Below, in pieces: positions 16,671 to 24,991 of a DNA stretch of 64,000 nt. Numbering within the stretch: position 1 is the first letter of the stretch; the number at the start of each line of letters is the position of its first letter. A program made the position numbers and the translations under genes. The notes beneath the pieces were generated by a model. It did not search any database, had not been told where the DNA came from, and saw nothing but the letters and a program-made list of their open reading frames with translations. The DNA comes from Clostridium sp. 1001271st1 H5 (GTDB lineage: Bacteria; Bacillota; Clostridia; Lachnospirales; Lachnospiraceae): positions 124,001 through 188,000 of the forward strand of contig NZ_SPHO01000012.1 in NCBI RefSeq assembly GCF_005845215.1, written 5' to 3'.

Positions 16671-17663
16671 ATGGGGAGACTGAAACAGCAGGCAGTCATT
16701 TGGATGTCGGGGGTGCTGTTGGTGTTCATGTGCGGGACGGCTATGGCGTCTTCAAGGACAGAGATAGACAGCATATCCCTGGAGGTAGAGTCAGATATTG
16801 AGGCGGGGGACAGTTCCGGCGATGTGGATGTGACCTGTGATTCCAGCGACTATTATGTGGATGATGTGGAGATAACCAACGAGCCGAAAAACGGATGGGA
16901 TGACGGCCATAGGCCAAAGCTGAAAGTGACGCTGGAGGCAGAGGATGACTATTACTTTTCTTCGGACCTGTCTAAAAATGATGTGGATATAAGAGGAGCG
17001 GACGGTAAGGTTACTTCTGTTACCAGAAAGAGCAGTACCCTGATTGTGTATATTACCCTGGATTCACTGGACGGCAGCGGAAGCGGGTATGATTTGGATG
17101 TCCATGGACTGGAATGGGATGAATCGGACGGCATGGCCAGCTGGGAGGACAGCACAGATGCAAGAAAATATGAAGTAAGGCTTTACCGCAATGAGAATTC
17201 CGCTACCTCCGTTCTCACAACCTCGGATACCAGCTATGATTTTTCCGGTTATATCACAAGAAGCGGTGAGTATATGTTTAAGGTAAGGGCTGTGTACAAT
17301 TCCTCTGACAAGGGAAGCTGGGAGGAATCAGACTCCTGGTATGTCTCGTCTGATGAGGCAGATGAAATCAGCAATGGCAGGAGGACACACAGTTCATCCT
17401 CCTCCAGTTCCAGTTACAAAGGCGCATGGCTCAGGGATACGGTTGGCTGGTGGTACTGCAACGCGGATAAGAGCTATACGGTAAATAACTGGCAGTACAT
17501 TGATGACAGGTGGTATTTCTTTAATGCGGCGGGATACATGGTCACGGGCTGGATTGACTGGAACGGCAGGTGGTATTACTGCGGCGATGACGGAGCCATG
17601 TATTATGACACCACTACTCCGGACGGGTATTATGTGGGAGATGATGGGGCCTGGGTGCAGTAA
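16671..17663 (+). CDS. Secreted cell-wall-binding repeat protein, paralogue 3
   Basis: A 330-residue exported protein, third of the tandem set. Signal peptide ends near AMASS; the N-terminal beta domain starts EIDSISLEVESDIEAGDSSG, close to the NISLKVDIDLDSGD start of paralogue 1. A fibronectin-III-like domain follows (MASWEDSTDARKYEVRLYR, FSGYITRSGEYMFKVRAVY), then a Ser-rich linker and about three wall-binding repeats. The ATG at 16671 follows GAAAGGGA. All three end with a W followed by Q or I and H or Q, as if the last repeat is capped the same way. Confidence 0.86.
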   Translation: MGRLKQQAVIWMSGVLLVFMCGTAMASSRTEIDSISLEVESDIEAGDSSGDVDVTCDSSDYYVDDVEITNEPKNGWDDGHRPKLKVTLEAEDDYYFSSDLSKNDVDIRGADGKVTSVTRKSSTLIVYITLDSLDGSGSGYDLDVHGLEWDESDGMASWEDSTDARKYEVRLYRNENSATSVLTTSDTSYDFSGYITRSGEYMFKVRAVYNSSDKGSWEESDSWYVSSDEADEISNGRRTHSSSSSSSSYKGAWLRDTVGWWYCNADKSYTVNNWQYIDDRWYFFNAAGYMVTGWIDWNGRWYYCGDDGAMYYDTTTPDGYYVGDDGAWVQ

Positions 17664-17679
17664 ATTGCCGGAATAATAT

Positions 17680-17787
17680 TTGTATACATCAAGTATTGAA
17701 GTATTATAATACCAGCAGAGAAACGTTATTAGTGCATTGTAAGAGAAACGATTCCCGGAGAGCAGCTGCTCTTCGGGGATTTTTTTT
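17680..17787 (+). ncRNA. Possible short transcript or operon 3' end
   Basis: TTGTAT (17680-17685) and a consensus TATAAT (17705-17710) lie 19 bases apart, and a strong terminator ends at 17787, which would give an RNA of roughly 70 nucleotides. It contains AGAGAAACG twice (17717-17725, 17742-17750). The spacing of the promoter elements is poor, so this may simply be the 3' end of the wall-protein operon. Confidence 0.25.
17752..17787 (+). terminator. Strong rho-independent terminator
   Basis: TTCCCGGAGAGCAG pairs with CTGCTCTTCGGGGA, followed by eight T residues. It separates the wall-protein trio from the LytTR gene. Confidence 0.92.
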
Positions 17788-17913
17788 CCCAGGGCAACTC
17801 ATCCGGCCTAAGGGCATGTCACCGCAAAACAGTTGCATTCACACTGAAGAGAAAATATAATGAATCTGTAAGTATAAACCAATGCGCGCAGGGATTACAG
17901 GAAGGCGGGGGCA

Positions 17914-18351
17914 GTGAAGCTGACAATCAACCAGGATATAAACAATACAGAAGATGAAGTCGTCATTAAATGTGCATATGCAGATGAACGCATCACAAGG
18001 ATGATTGACTACATCCGCCAGCTCTTCTTTTCCCTGGAAGGGGAGAAGGAGGGGAGAACCTACCAGATTCCCGTTGAAGGAATTTTTTATGCGGATTCGG
18101 TGGATGGAAAAACATTTATATATAATAAAAATGAGGCATACCTGGTCAGGCAGACACTGACTTCCCTGGAGGAACAGCTGGTGCATACGGCCTTTGTGCG
18201 CATCAGCAAAAACTGCCTTATGAATACGGCAAAGCTTAAATGTGTGCAGCCCTATATCAACCACAGAATGCTGGCTGAACTGGAAAATGGGGAGAGATTA
18301 ATCATTACGAGAAACTATATCGACGGATTAAAAGCAAAATTAAGAAAATAG
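17914..18351 (+). CDS. LytTR-domain DNA-binding regulator
   Basis: A 145-residue cytoplasmic regulator. The last 95 residues are a LytTR DNA-binding domain (IPVEGIFYADSVDGKTFIYN, FVRISKNCLMNTAKLKCVQPY, LIITRNYIDGLK), preceded by a short helical region and no receiver domain. The start is GTG behind a G-rich site. It is ten bases from a DUF3021 membrane protein. Such LytTR/DUF3021 pairs are common in Firmicutes and are thought to be a regulator held by a membrane partner, often autoregulated. Confidence 0.9.
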   Translation: MKLTINQDINNTEDEVVIKCAYADERITRMIDYIRQLFFSLEGEKEGRTYQIPVEGIFYADSVDGKTFIYNKNEAYLVRQTLTSLEEQLVHTAFVRISKNCLMNTAKLKCVQPYINHRMLAELENGERLIITRNYIDGLKAKLRK

Positions 18352-18361
18352 GGGGATTCAA

Positions 18362-18781
18362 ATGAACCGTATCATAAAAAATTATCTGCCGTCCTTTGTC
18401 ATCACCTTTACGATTGCTGTCCTCTATTCATGCGCCATGAACCTGGCAGCAGGTTCTCCTTACCTGAGTATACATTATGTAATGGAGCTGACGGCCTTCC
18501 TGGCAGCCGTGCAGCTGGTGGAGTGGGGGCTTGAACAGGTGGACTTCAGAAATACCGGGGGATACCTTTTGGCGGAAATCCTTTTGATTTATGGGATGCT
18601 GATGGCATTTGCATATTTTGGAAAATGGATACCCTTCCGCCTGGGTCCGGTTTTGCAGCTGACACTGGTTTTCGCAGCTGTCATGGCACTGGTGCACCAT
18701 TACTTTTGCAGGGTGTCCAGGATGCATGCAGACCAGATAAACAGGATGCTGGGGGAACGGGATGAAAAGGGTATTAGGTAA
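18362..18781 (+). CDS. DUF3021 family membrane protein
   Basis: A 139-residue protein with four hydrophobic segments (near residues 10-30, 40-60, 70-90 and 100-118) and a basic cytoplasmic tail. Size, topology and position after a LytTR regulator match the DUF3021 family, presumed membrane partners that restrain the regulator. It starts at ATG behind AGGGGGA. No catalytic motif is visible. Confidence 0.85.
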   Translation: MNRIIKNYLPSFVITFTIAVLYSCAMNLAAGSPYLSIHYVMELTAFLAAVQLVEWGLEQVDFRNTGGYLLAEILLIYGMLMAFAYFGKWIPFRLGPVLQLTLVFAAVMALVHHYFCRVSRMHADQINRMLGERDEKGIR

Positions 18782-18832
18782 AGGCACACCCACTGGTCCA
18801 TGACCGGGAATGGGATTATTGCGCTGCTGCTC

Positions 18833-18861
18833 TTGACTTCTATAGTAATATAAACTAAAAT
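18833..18861 (+). promoter_or_regulatory. Promoter for the ecfA1-ecfA2-ecfT-truA operon
   Basis: TTGACT (18833-18838) and TAAAAT (18856-18861) are 17 bases apart, about 40 bases before the ecfA1 start. Confidence 0.6.
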
Positions 18862-18900
18862 TGAGAAACGTAGCAGAACGAAGGTTTTGAAAGGACGCAT

Positions 18901-19755
18901 ATGGGAATCGTTAAAGCGGCAAAACTGGTATATGAGTATATCAGGCGCGATGAGGAAGAAAATATAGAAGAAGTGAACCGGGCCATTGACGGCGTGGATG
19001 TGGATATAAAAAAGGGTGATTTTGTGGCTGTGCTGGGCCATAACGGTTCCGGCAAGTCCACTCTGGCCAAACATATCAACGGTCTTCTGCTGCCCACGGA
19101 AGGCACTGTGTGGGTGGGAGACATGGATACCAGGGATGAGGAACATATCTGGGATGTGCGCAAGACAGCAGGCATGGTGTTCCAGAATCCGGATAACCAG
19201 ATTATTGGCAATATTGTGGAGGAGGACGTGGGCTTTGGGCCGGAGAATATAGGCGTGCCCACAGAGGAGATATGGAAGCGCGTGGAGGCGAGCCTGAAAG
19301 CAGTTGGAATGACCGCCTACCGGCTCCAGTCCCCCAATAAGCTCTCAGGAGGACAGAAGCAGAGGGTTGCCATAGCGGGCGTTATGGCCATGAAGCCGGA
19401 GTGCATTATTCTGGACGAGCCCACTGCCATGCTGGACCCCAACGGCCGTAGGGAGGTCATTCGTACCATTCATGAGCTAAACCGGGCAGAGGGCATCACG
19501 GTCCTGCTGATTACCCATTATATGGAGGAGGCCATTGAGGCTGACAGAATCATCGTTATGGATGATGGAAGGATTGTCATGGACGGACAGCCAAGGGAGA
19601 TATTCTCCAGGGTCAGGGAGCTGAAAAGCCATGGGCTGGACGTGCCCCAGGTGACGGAGCTGGCCTGGGAGCTTAAGGAGGCAGGGATGCCTCTGACGGA
19701 TGGAATCCTTAGCAGGGAAGAGCTGGTGGAACAGCTGGTACCCCTTCTGAGATAG
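18901..19755 (+). CDS. ecfA1: ECF transporter ATPase A1
   Basis: One of two ATPases of the energy-coupling-factor module that powers vitamin and metal uptake with exchangeable S subunits. The 284-residue protein has Walker [10 protein letters not shown] (46-54), the Q-loop FQNPDNQ (94-100), signature LSGGQ (148-152) and Walker [13 protein letters not shown]. It is the A1 type, with a long N-terminal strand region. It begins an operon with ecfA2, ecfT and truA, the usual arrangement in Firmicutes. No S component is nearby, which fits a shared group II system. Confidence 0.96.
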   Translation: MGIVKAAKLVYEYIRRDEEENIEEVNRAIDGVDVDIKKGDFVAVLGHNGSGKSTLAKHINGLLLPTEGTVWVGDMDTRDEEHIWDVRKTAGMVFQNPDNQIIGNIVEEDVGFGPENIGVPTEEIWKRVEASLKAVGMTAYRLQSPNKLSGGQKQRVAIAGVMAMKPECIILDEPTAMLDPNGRREVIRTIHELNRAEGITVLLITHYMEEAIEADRIIVMDDGRIVMDGQPREIFSRVRELKSHGLDVPQVTELAWELKEAGMPLTDGILSREELVEQLVPLLR

Positions 19756-19772
19756 AGAGAAGGAGATAGAGG

Positions 19773-20651
19773 ATGTCAATAAAAGCAGTTGATTTGAATT
19801 TTGTATATGGCGGCGGTACGGCGTTTGAACAGCATGCCCTGTTTGACGTGAACCTGGAGATTGGGGATGGGGAATTCGTAGGGCTGATTGGACATACGGG
19901 TTCCGGCAAATCCACCCTGATTCAGCACTTAAACGGACTGATAAAGGCCAGTGCAGGGGAGCTCTTCTACAATGGGGAGAACATCTACAGCCAGGGTTAT
20001 GATATGAAGCAGCTGAGAAGCAAGGTGGGCCTGGTGTTCCAGTATCCGGAGCACCAGCTCTTTGAAGTGGACGTGCTGACAGACGTATGCTTCGGACCTA
20101 AGAATCAGGGACTGAGCAGGGAGGAGGCTGAGGCCAGGGCCAGGAAGGCACTGGAGCAGGTGGGGCTGGACCCTTCTTATTACAAACAGTCTCCCTTTGA
20201 ACTGTCCGGAGGCCAGAAACGGCGGGTGGCCATAGCAGGCGTGCTGGCCATGGAACCGGAGGTCCTTATACTGGATGAGCCGACGGCTGGTCTGGACCCA
20301 AGGGGGAGGGACGAAATTCTGGACCAGATTGACAGACTTCACCGGGAGCGTCATATGACCATCATACTGGTTTCCCACAGCATGGAAGATGTGGCCAGAT
20401 ATGCGGACCGGCTTATTGTGATGAACCATGGACAGAAGGTATTTGACGGCGCCCCCAGGGAGGTATTCCGCCATTACAAAGAACTGGAGACAATGGGACT
20501 GGCTGCGCCCCAGATAACCTATCTGGTCCATGACCTGAAGGCCAGGGGCATTGATATTGACGATGATATTACCACAGTGGCAGAGGCCAGGGAGGCGATT
20601 CTGGCGCTGAGGAATAAACTGACAGAAAGCAGCAGGGATAAAAATGTTTAG
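19773..20651 (+). CDS. ecfA2: ECF transporter ATPase A2
   Basis: The second ATPase of the ECF module, 292 residues, with Walker A GHTGSGKST, Q-loop FQYPEHQLFE, signature LSGGQKRRVAIAG and Walker B LILDEPTAGLDP followed by the H-loop VSHSMED. The YPEHQLF Q-loop is typical of A2 subunits. It starts 17 bases after ecfA1 behind AGGAGATAGAGG and overlaps ecfT by eight bases. Confidence 0.96.
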   Translation: MSIKAVDLNFVYGGGTAFEQHALFDVNLEIGDGEFVGLIGHTGSGKSTLIQHLNGLIKASAGELFYNGENIYSQGYDMKQLRSKVGLVFQYPEHQLFEVDVLTDVCFGPKNQGLSREEAEARARKALEQVGLDPSYYKQSPFELSGGQKRRVAIAGVLAMEPEVLILDEPTAGLDPRGRDEILDQIDRLHRERHMTIILVSHSMEDVARYADRLIVMNHGQKVFDGAPREVFRHYKELETMGLAAPQITYLVHDLKARGIDIDDDITTVAEAREAILALRNKLTESSRDKNV

Positions 20652-21444
20652 AGAAATTACATTGGGCCAGTACTATCCGGTGGACTCGGCAGTCCACAGA
20701 CTGGACCCCAGGACAAAGCTTTTTGGTACCATGGTGTTCATAGCGTCCTTGTTTGTCGCAAATAATATATGGGGCTATGTCATTGCCACGGTGGTGCTGG
20801 CAGCTGTGATTAAGATGACCAGGGTGCCGGTCCGTTTCATACTCAAGGGCCTGAAGGCCATCGTGATTCTGCTGCTAATCAGCGTCAGCTTTAACCTGTT
20901 CCTTACAGACGGACGTATACTGGTAAAGTTCTGGATTTTTAAGATAACCTTTGAGGGTGTGCGCATGGCCTTTTTTATGGGCCTGAGGCTTATTTACCTG
21001 GTCATCGGCTCCTCTGTCATGACTCTGACCACCACGCCCAACCAGCTGACGGACGGCCTGGAAAAGGGTCTTGGCTGTCTGAAACGGTTCAGGGTGCCGG
21101 TCCACGAGGTTGCCATGATGATGTCCATTGCCCTCCGGTTCATACCGATTCTGGTGGAGGAAACCGATAAAATCATGAAGGCCCAGATGGCCAGGGGAGC
21201 TGATTTTGAGACGGGCAATCTGATACAGAAGGCAAAGGCCATGGTGCCTCTTTTGGTGCCTCTGTTCATCTCCGCCTTCCGCAGGGCTACAGATTTGGCC
21301 ATGGCCATGGAGGCGCGCTGTTACCGGGGGGGCGACGGCCGTACAAAGATGAAACCCCTGCAGTACCGCCAGGCGGACCATGACGCCTATATGATATATG
21401 CCCTGTATTTTGTGGTAATCATAGCGTCCAGGGTTTATCTTTAA
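20644..21444 (+). CDS. ecfT: ECF transporter transmembrane subunit T
   Basis: The 266-residue membrane scaffold that joins the two ATPases to S subunits. It has five or so hydrophobic segments, the N-terminal QYYPVDSAVHRLDPRTKL motif, and the two coupling-helix signatures AQMARGADFETG and AMAMEARCYRGG, of which the first has the canonical Ala-Arg-Gly and the second Ala-Arg-Cys. Its start overlaps ecfA2 by eight bases, implying coupled translation in a fixed ratio. Confidence 0.95.
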   Translation: MFREITLGQYYPVDSAVHRLDPRTKLFGTMVFIASLFVANNIWGYVIATVVLAAVIKMTRVPVRFILKGLKAIVILLLISVSFNLFLTDGRILVKFWIFKITFEGVRMAFFMGLRLIYLVIGSSVMTLTTTPNQLTDGLEKGLGCLKRFRVPVHEVAMMMSIALRFIPILVEETDKIMKAQMARGADFETGNLIQKAKAMVPLLVPLFISAFRRATDLAMAMEARCYRGGDGRTKMKPLQYRQADHDAYMIYALYFVVIIASRVYL

Positions 21445-21476
21445 ACAAGTACAGCGTAAACAGGAAGGTAGGATGA

Positions 21477-22220
21477 ATGAAACGGATACGGCTTGTGGTT
21501 GCCTATGACGGCACCCATTATCATGGCTGGCAGATACAGCCCGGGGCAGTGACCATTGAATCAGTGCTGAATGAAGCCCTTACCCAGCTTATGAGAGAAC
21601 CCATTCAGGTCATAGGAGCCAGCAGGACAGACTCAGGTGTTCATTCCAGGGGTAATGTGGCTGTTTTTGACACCGAAAGCCAGATGCCCCCGGATAAAAT
21701 CTGTATGGCCCTGAACCAGAGGCTTCCGGAGGATATCCGGGTCCAGGTGTCAGAAGAAGTGCCCTCTGACTGGCATCCCAGGAAATGTGCCTGTGTTAAG
21801 ACCTATGAATACAGAATTTTAAACCGGAGAATCAACATGCCCATGGAGCGCCTGTACTCCCATTTCTGTTATTTTAAGCTGGATGTGGACAGGATGCAGG
21901 AGGCCGCGGCCATGCTGACAGGGGAACATGATTTTAAAAGCTTCTGCAGTGTCCGTACGCAGGTGACGGATACGGTGAGGACCATATATACCATTGATGT
22001 GGCAAAAAATGCCGATGATATAATCAGCATACGGGTGACCGGTAACGGTTTCCTTTACAATATGGTGCGTATCATAGCAGGGACCCTGATGGCGGTGGGA
22101 ACCGGCCAGATACGGCCGGAGGACATGACGTCCATTCTGGAGGCAAGGGACCGGCGGGCAGCAGGGCCCACAGCGCCTGCCAGAGGGCTTACCCTGATAG
22201 AAATGAAATATGACCTGTAA
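21477..22220 (+). CDS. truA: tRNA pseudouridine(38-40) synthase
   Basis: TruA converts uridines 38-40 of the tRNA anticodon stem to pseudouridine. The 247-residue protein has RLVVAYDGTHYHGWQIQP at the start, the catalytic Asp in GASRTDSGVHSRGNVA, and the closing GNGFLYNMVRIIAGTLM and PARGLTLIEMKY segments. It follows ecfT by 32 bases behind AGGAAGG, the common ecf-truA-rplM order of Clostridia and Bacilli. A terminator follows. Confidence 0.97.
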   Translation: MKRIRLVVAYDGTHYHGWQIQPGAVTIESVLNEALTQLMREPIQVIGASRTDSGVHSRGNVAVFDTESQMPPDKICMALNQRLPEDIRVQVSEEVPSDWHPRKCACVKTYEYRILNRRINMPMERLYSHFCYFKLDVDRMQEAAAMLTGEHDFKSFCSVRTQVTDTVRTIYTIDVAKNADDIISIRVTGNGFLYNMVRIIAGTLMAVGTGQIRPEDMTSILEARDRRAAGPTAPARGLTLIEMKYDL

Positions 22221-22253
22221 ATGCCGGAATATCTTTGTTTTTCGGCATTTTTT
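22221..22253 (+). terminator. Terminator after truA
   Basis: ATGCCGGAA (22221-22229) pairs with TTTCGGCAT (22240-22248) with one G-U, followed by a run of T residues. Confidence 0.85.
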
Positions 22254-22266
22254 CTTTGCAAAGTGG

Positions 22267-22295
22267 TTGACAGGGAGTGTTTGGTATTATATAAT
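22267..22295 (+). promoter_or_regulatory. Promoter for rplM-rpsI
   Basis: Perfect TTGACA (22267-22272) and TATAAT (22290-22295) with a 17-base spacer. Confidence 0.92.
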
Positions 22296-22301
22296 ATAAA
22301 A

Positions 22302-22446
22302 CTGTGACATTAGCAAAGAATGCTCATCCAAAGCCCCGGAGTGAGCACTTTGATTGATAAATACTTCCCATATTTATCAGGCATATAGCGGGCATCCGTT
22401 GGATGTCAGGTGTATAACAAGGTTGAGATTAACAGGAGGTTAACCA
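22302..22446 (+). ncRNA. L13-type ribosomal protein leader RNA
   Basis: The 145-base untranslated leader of rplM holds three stems: TGCTCA (22321-22326) with TGAGCA (22342-22347), a perfect 9-bp stem TGATAAATA/TATTTATCA (22355-22363, 22371-22379), and GCATCC/GGATGT around 22392-22406. Low-GC Firmicutes carry a known autoregulatory L13 leader at exactly this place; the assignment here rests on position and folding, not on a covariance search. Confidence 0.6.
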
Positions 22447-22875
22447 ATGAAGAGTTTTATGGCTAGTCCAGCGACAATTGAAAGAAAATGGTATGTAGTT
22501 GATGCTACAGGATATACATTAGGACGTCTGTCTTCAGAGATAGCAAAGGTTTTAAGAGGAAAGAACAAGCCGATTTTCACACCTCATATGGATTGCGGCG
22601 ATTATGTAATCGTTGTAAACGCTGAGAAGATTAAGGTAACCGGCAAGAAGTTAGACCAGAAGATTTATTACAATCACTCTGATTACGTAGGCGGCATGAG
22701 AGAGACAACCCTGCGTGAATTGATGGCTAAGAAGCCTGAGAAGGTTATCGAGTTAGCAGTTAAGGGTATGCTTCCAAAGGGACCTCTGGGAAGAAGCATG
22801 TTTGGCAAGCTTCATGTATATGCAGGCCCAGACCATGAGCAGGCAGCACAGAAACCAGAAGTTTTAACATTTTAA
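22447..22875 (+). CDS. rplM: 50S ribosomal protein L13
   Basis: L13 is an early-assembling 50S protein. The 142-residue product has [59 protein letters not shown], and [21 protein letters not shown] in successive segments. The ATG follows AGGAGGTTAACC. It is co-transcribed with rpsI, as nearly always in bacteria, and likely controlled by the structured leader upstream. Confidence 0.98.
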   Translation: MKSFMASPATIERKWYVVDATGYTLGRLSSEIAKVLRGKNKPIFTPHMDCGDYVIVVNAEKIKVTGKKLDQKIYYNHSDYVGGMRETTLRELMAKKPEKVIELAVKGMLPKGPLGRSMFGKLHVYAGPDHEQAAQKPEVLTF

Positions 22876-22899
22876 TGAGGATTGGAGGAAGAAAGTATC

Positions 22900-23292
22900 A
22901 TGGCTAACGCAAAATTTTACGGAACAGGCAGAAGAAAAAAATCCATCGCCAGAGTATATTTAGTACCAGGTACCGGCAACATCACCATCAACAAGAGAGA
23001 TATCAACGAGTATCTTGGTCTTGAGACTTTAAAGGTTATTGTTCGCCAGCCATTAGTAGCTACTGAGACTACTGATAAATTTGATGTAATGGTTAACGTT
23101 CGCGGCGGCGGCACAACAGGACAGGCCGGTGCAATCCGTCACGGCATCTCCAGAGCTCTCCTTCAGGTAGACGCTGATTACAGACCAGCACTGAAGAAAG
23201 CTGGTTTCTTAACAAGAGACCCAAGAATGAAAGAGAGAAAGAAGTACGGCTTAAAGGCAGCCCGTCGTGCTCCACAGTTCTCCAAACGTTAA
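22900..23292 (+). CDS. rpsI: 30S ribosomal protein S9
   Basis: S9 is a 30S head protein whose C-terminal tail reaches the P-site tRNA. The 130-residue product starts [21 protein letters not shown] behind GGAGGA; an in-frame TTG at 22882 lies before this ribosome site. Core motifs are [20 protein letters not shown] and the basic end [18 protein letters not shown] and APQFSKR. It ends the rplM-rpsI operon. Confidence 0.98.
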   Translation: MANAKFYGTGRRKKSIARVYLVPGTGNITINKRDINEYLGLETLKVIVRQPLVATETTDKFDVMVNVRGGGTTGQAGAIRHGISRALLQVDADYRPALKKAGFLTRDPRMKERKKYGLKAARRAPQFSKR

Positions 23293-23346
23293 TTTTTGGA
23301 GCAGGCATCCGGTTCATCCCGGTATGTCCCGGCAAAACGTATACAG

Positions 23347-23381
23347 GACCTTTCGGAGGAAATCCTCCGGAAGGTCTTTTT
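23347..23381 (+). terminator. Terminator after rpsI
   Basis: A 14-bp stem starting GACCTTTCGGAGGA with one G-U pair is followed by five T residues. Confidence 0.9.
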
Positions 23382-23415
23382 GGCTTATAGGAAACAACAG
23401 AACCGGCAAACAGCA

Positions 23416-23457
23416 GAACAGGGATGCCCGGACCTTCCGGCCCAGGCATCCCTGTTC
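23416..23457. terminator. Inverted repeat between convergent rpsI and wall protein gene
   Basis: GAACAGGGATGCC (23416-23428) pairs perfectly with GGCATCCCTGTTC (23445-23457). It lies just past the stop of the minus-strand wall protein and probably ends its transcript, backing up the rpsI terminator. Confidence 0.65.
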
Positions 23458-23482
23458 TTGTGTGTGATGTGCAAATATCAAA

Positions 23483-23938
23483 TTACCGTACCCCGAACTT
23501 GGTACCACGTCTGAGTGTTCCGTTGCTGTTCCACTCCGTATAAACATATGGACCGCCATCGGTGGTTCCGTTTTCGGTGAATGTGTGGCTCTGACCATTG
23601 TAGGTGCGTTCTCCGGTCTTCAGCTTACAGCTGTTGTTGTCGAAGTAGTAGACATTGCCGTTAATCTTCATGATGCCGCCCTGGAGCTCGCCTGTATCAG
23701 CGGCATAGTACCAGGTACCGTCCCTCTGAATCCATCCGGTACGCATAATCTGGTCATCTCCAAAGAAGAACCAGTGGTTCTTGTAGTTCACCCAGTTATT
23801 GGTACAGTAATCTCCGGAACCCCACTGATATTTTGTTCCCTGTGAAGTGTGAACAAATCCTGCAGCAAATGATGTCATAGCGCTTCCTGCGGCCAGGGCC
23901 ATGGAAAGGGCTGCGACTGCTAAATATTTCTTTTTCAT
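23483..23938 (-). CDS. Small secreted cell-wall-binding repeat protein
   Basis: A 151-residue exported protein. A signal peptide (MKKKYLAVAALSMALAAG, cleavage near SFAA at residue 26) is followed by choline-binding-type repeats (NHWFFFGDDQIMRTGWIQ, GTWYYAADTGELQGG, NVYYFDNNSCKLKTG) and a Gly/Thr-rich end. There is no catalytic domain, and it lacks the fibronectin-like domain of the trio at 14.3-17.7 kb. The ATG follows GGAGGC. It stands alone between convergent rpsI and an SDR gene read in the same direction. Confidence 0.85.
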   Translation of the reverse strand: MKKKYLAVAALSMALAAGSAMTSFAAGFVHTSQGTKYQWGSGDYCTNNWVNYKNHWFFFGDDQIMRTGWIQRDGTWYYAADTGELQGGIMKINGNVYYFDNNSCKLKTGERTYNGQSHTFTENGTTDGGPYVYTEWNSNGTLRRGTKFGVR

Positions 23939-23990
23939 AAGAAGTATGCCTCCTTGCGGTTTATATTAGTGTATTGCTTTTTCTGACTTG

Positions 23991-24021
23991 ATTCTACACC
24001 ATGGAGCGGCTCCAAGGTCAA
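23991..24021 (-). promoter_or_regulatory. Possible promoter with internal palindrome
   Basis: On the minus strand TTGACC (24021-24016) and TAGAAT (23996-23991) are 19 bases apart. The spacer holds a 13-base palindrome TGGAGCCGCTCCA (24014-24002), which could be an operator. Confidence 0.35.
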
Positions 24022-24091
24022 TACAGTTAATATATTCGTAAGGATACGGAAAAGTTTCAGAAAGGTTCAGGCCCCCTGGAGGACGCCTGCC

Positions 24092-24823
24092 TTAAATCCA
24101 GCCTCCGTCCAGCCCTATGACCTGTCCGGTAAGGTAGGATTCCTTATAACCAAGGTGGTAAACCAAATCAGCCACCTCCTCGGCCCGTCCCAGACGGCCG
24201 GAGGGAATCTCGTCCACCAGGGCGATGAGGTCGTCCTCCTCCATCCACTGGTTCATCTCCGTGTCAATGGCGCCGCAGGCAATGGCGTTGACCTGGATGT
24301 TGCTGGGGGCCAGCTCCTTTGCCAGGGCCTTTGTAAGGGCGTTGATACCGCCCTTGGTGGCCGAGTATGCTGTCTCGCAGGAAGCGCCCACCACACCCCA
24401 TACTGAGGATATATTGATGATTTTGCCCTGTTTCTGTGAAATCATATAGGGGACTGCCAGCTTGCAGCAATTAAAAACAGATGTCAGGTTCGTGCGCAGC
24501 ATGCGCTCCCAGTCCTCCGTCGACATATCCTGCAGAAGGCCTATATAAGAGATGCCGGCATTGTTCACAAGGACGTCCACGCCCCCGAACATCTTCTTAA
24601 TTCTGCCAAACAGCTCCTCGCAGCATTCCATATTGCCCATATCACCCTTGTATGCCAGGCAGGGAACCTGGAACGATTCAATCTCCTTCTGGGTCTGCAT
24701 CAGCAGTTCTTCCCTGCGCACACAGCTGATGGCTACATTATAACCCTTCTTTGCAAACTTAACTGCCACGGCCTTGCCGATGCCCCTGGAGGCTCCGGTG
24801 ACCAGTACGGTTTTACGCGGCAT
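24092..24823 (-). CDS. SDR-family oxidoreductase (FabG-like)
   Basis: A 243-residue NAD(P)-dependent short-chain dehydrogenase/reductase. It has the cofactor motif TGASRGIG (9-16), NNAG (87-90), the catalytic Ser around 140 in INISSVWG, and the YSATK pair Tyr153 and Lys157. The start is the ATG behind AAGGATGT; a longer frame to 24868 has no ribosome site. It resembles 3-oxoacyl-ACP reductases, but no fatty-acid gene is nearby, so the substrate cannot be set. It is monocistronic and divergent from trxB. Confidence 0.9.
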   Translation of the reverse strand: MPRKTVLVTGASRGIGKAVAVKFAKKGYNVAISCVRREELLMQTQKEIESFQVPCLAYKGDMGNMECCEELFGRIKKMFGGVDVLVNNAGISYIGLLQDMSTEDWERMLRTNLTSVFNCCKLAVPYMISQKQGKIINISSVWGVVGASCETAYSATKGGINALTKALAKELAPSNIQVNAIACGAIDTEMNQWMEEDDLIALVDEIPSGRLGRAEEVADLVYHLGYKESYLTGQVIGLDGGWI

Positions 24824-24896
24824 AAAATACACATCCTTTCTAATATGGATTATAACATATTTTACCATACCAATGATAGAATTGTAAGAAATTGAA

Positions 24897-24926
24897 TTGT
24901 AATAAGTAAATTATCTGTGATATAAT
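24897..24926 (+). promoter_or_regulatory. Promoter for trxB
   Basis: TTGTAA (24897-24902) and TATAAT (24921-24926), 18 bases apart, lie in an AT-rich spacer 65 bases upstream of the gene. Confidence 0.65.
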
Positions 24927-24991
24927 AATTACAAATTGTTTAAAATAGTAAGAACATTGGCTTAAATTGAATATAAGGAAAAGGTGAAACT

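Noticed and set aside
23993..24091. Small gene between the wall protein and the SDR gene
   Set aside because: No frame with a ribosome site and plausible composition was found; the stretch is explained by a promoter and a short 3' end.
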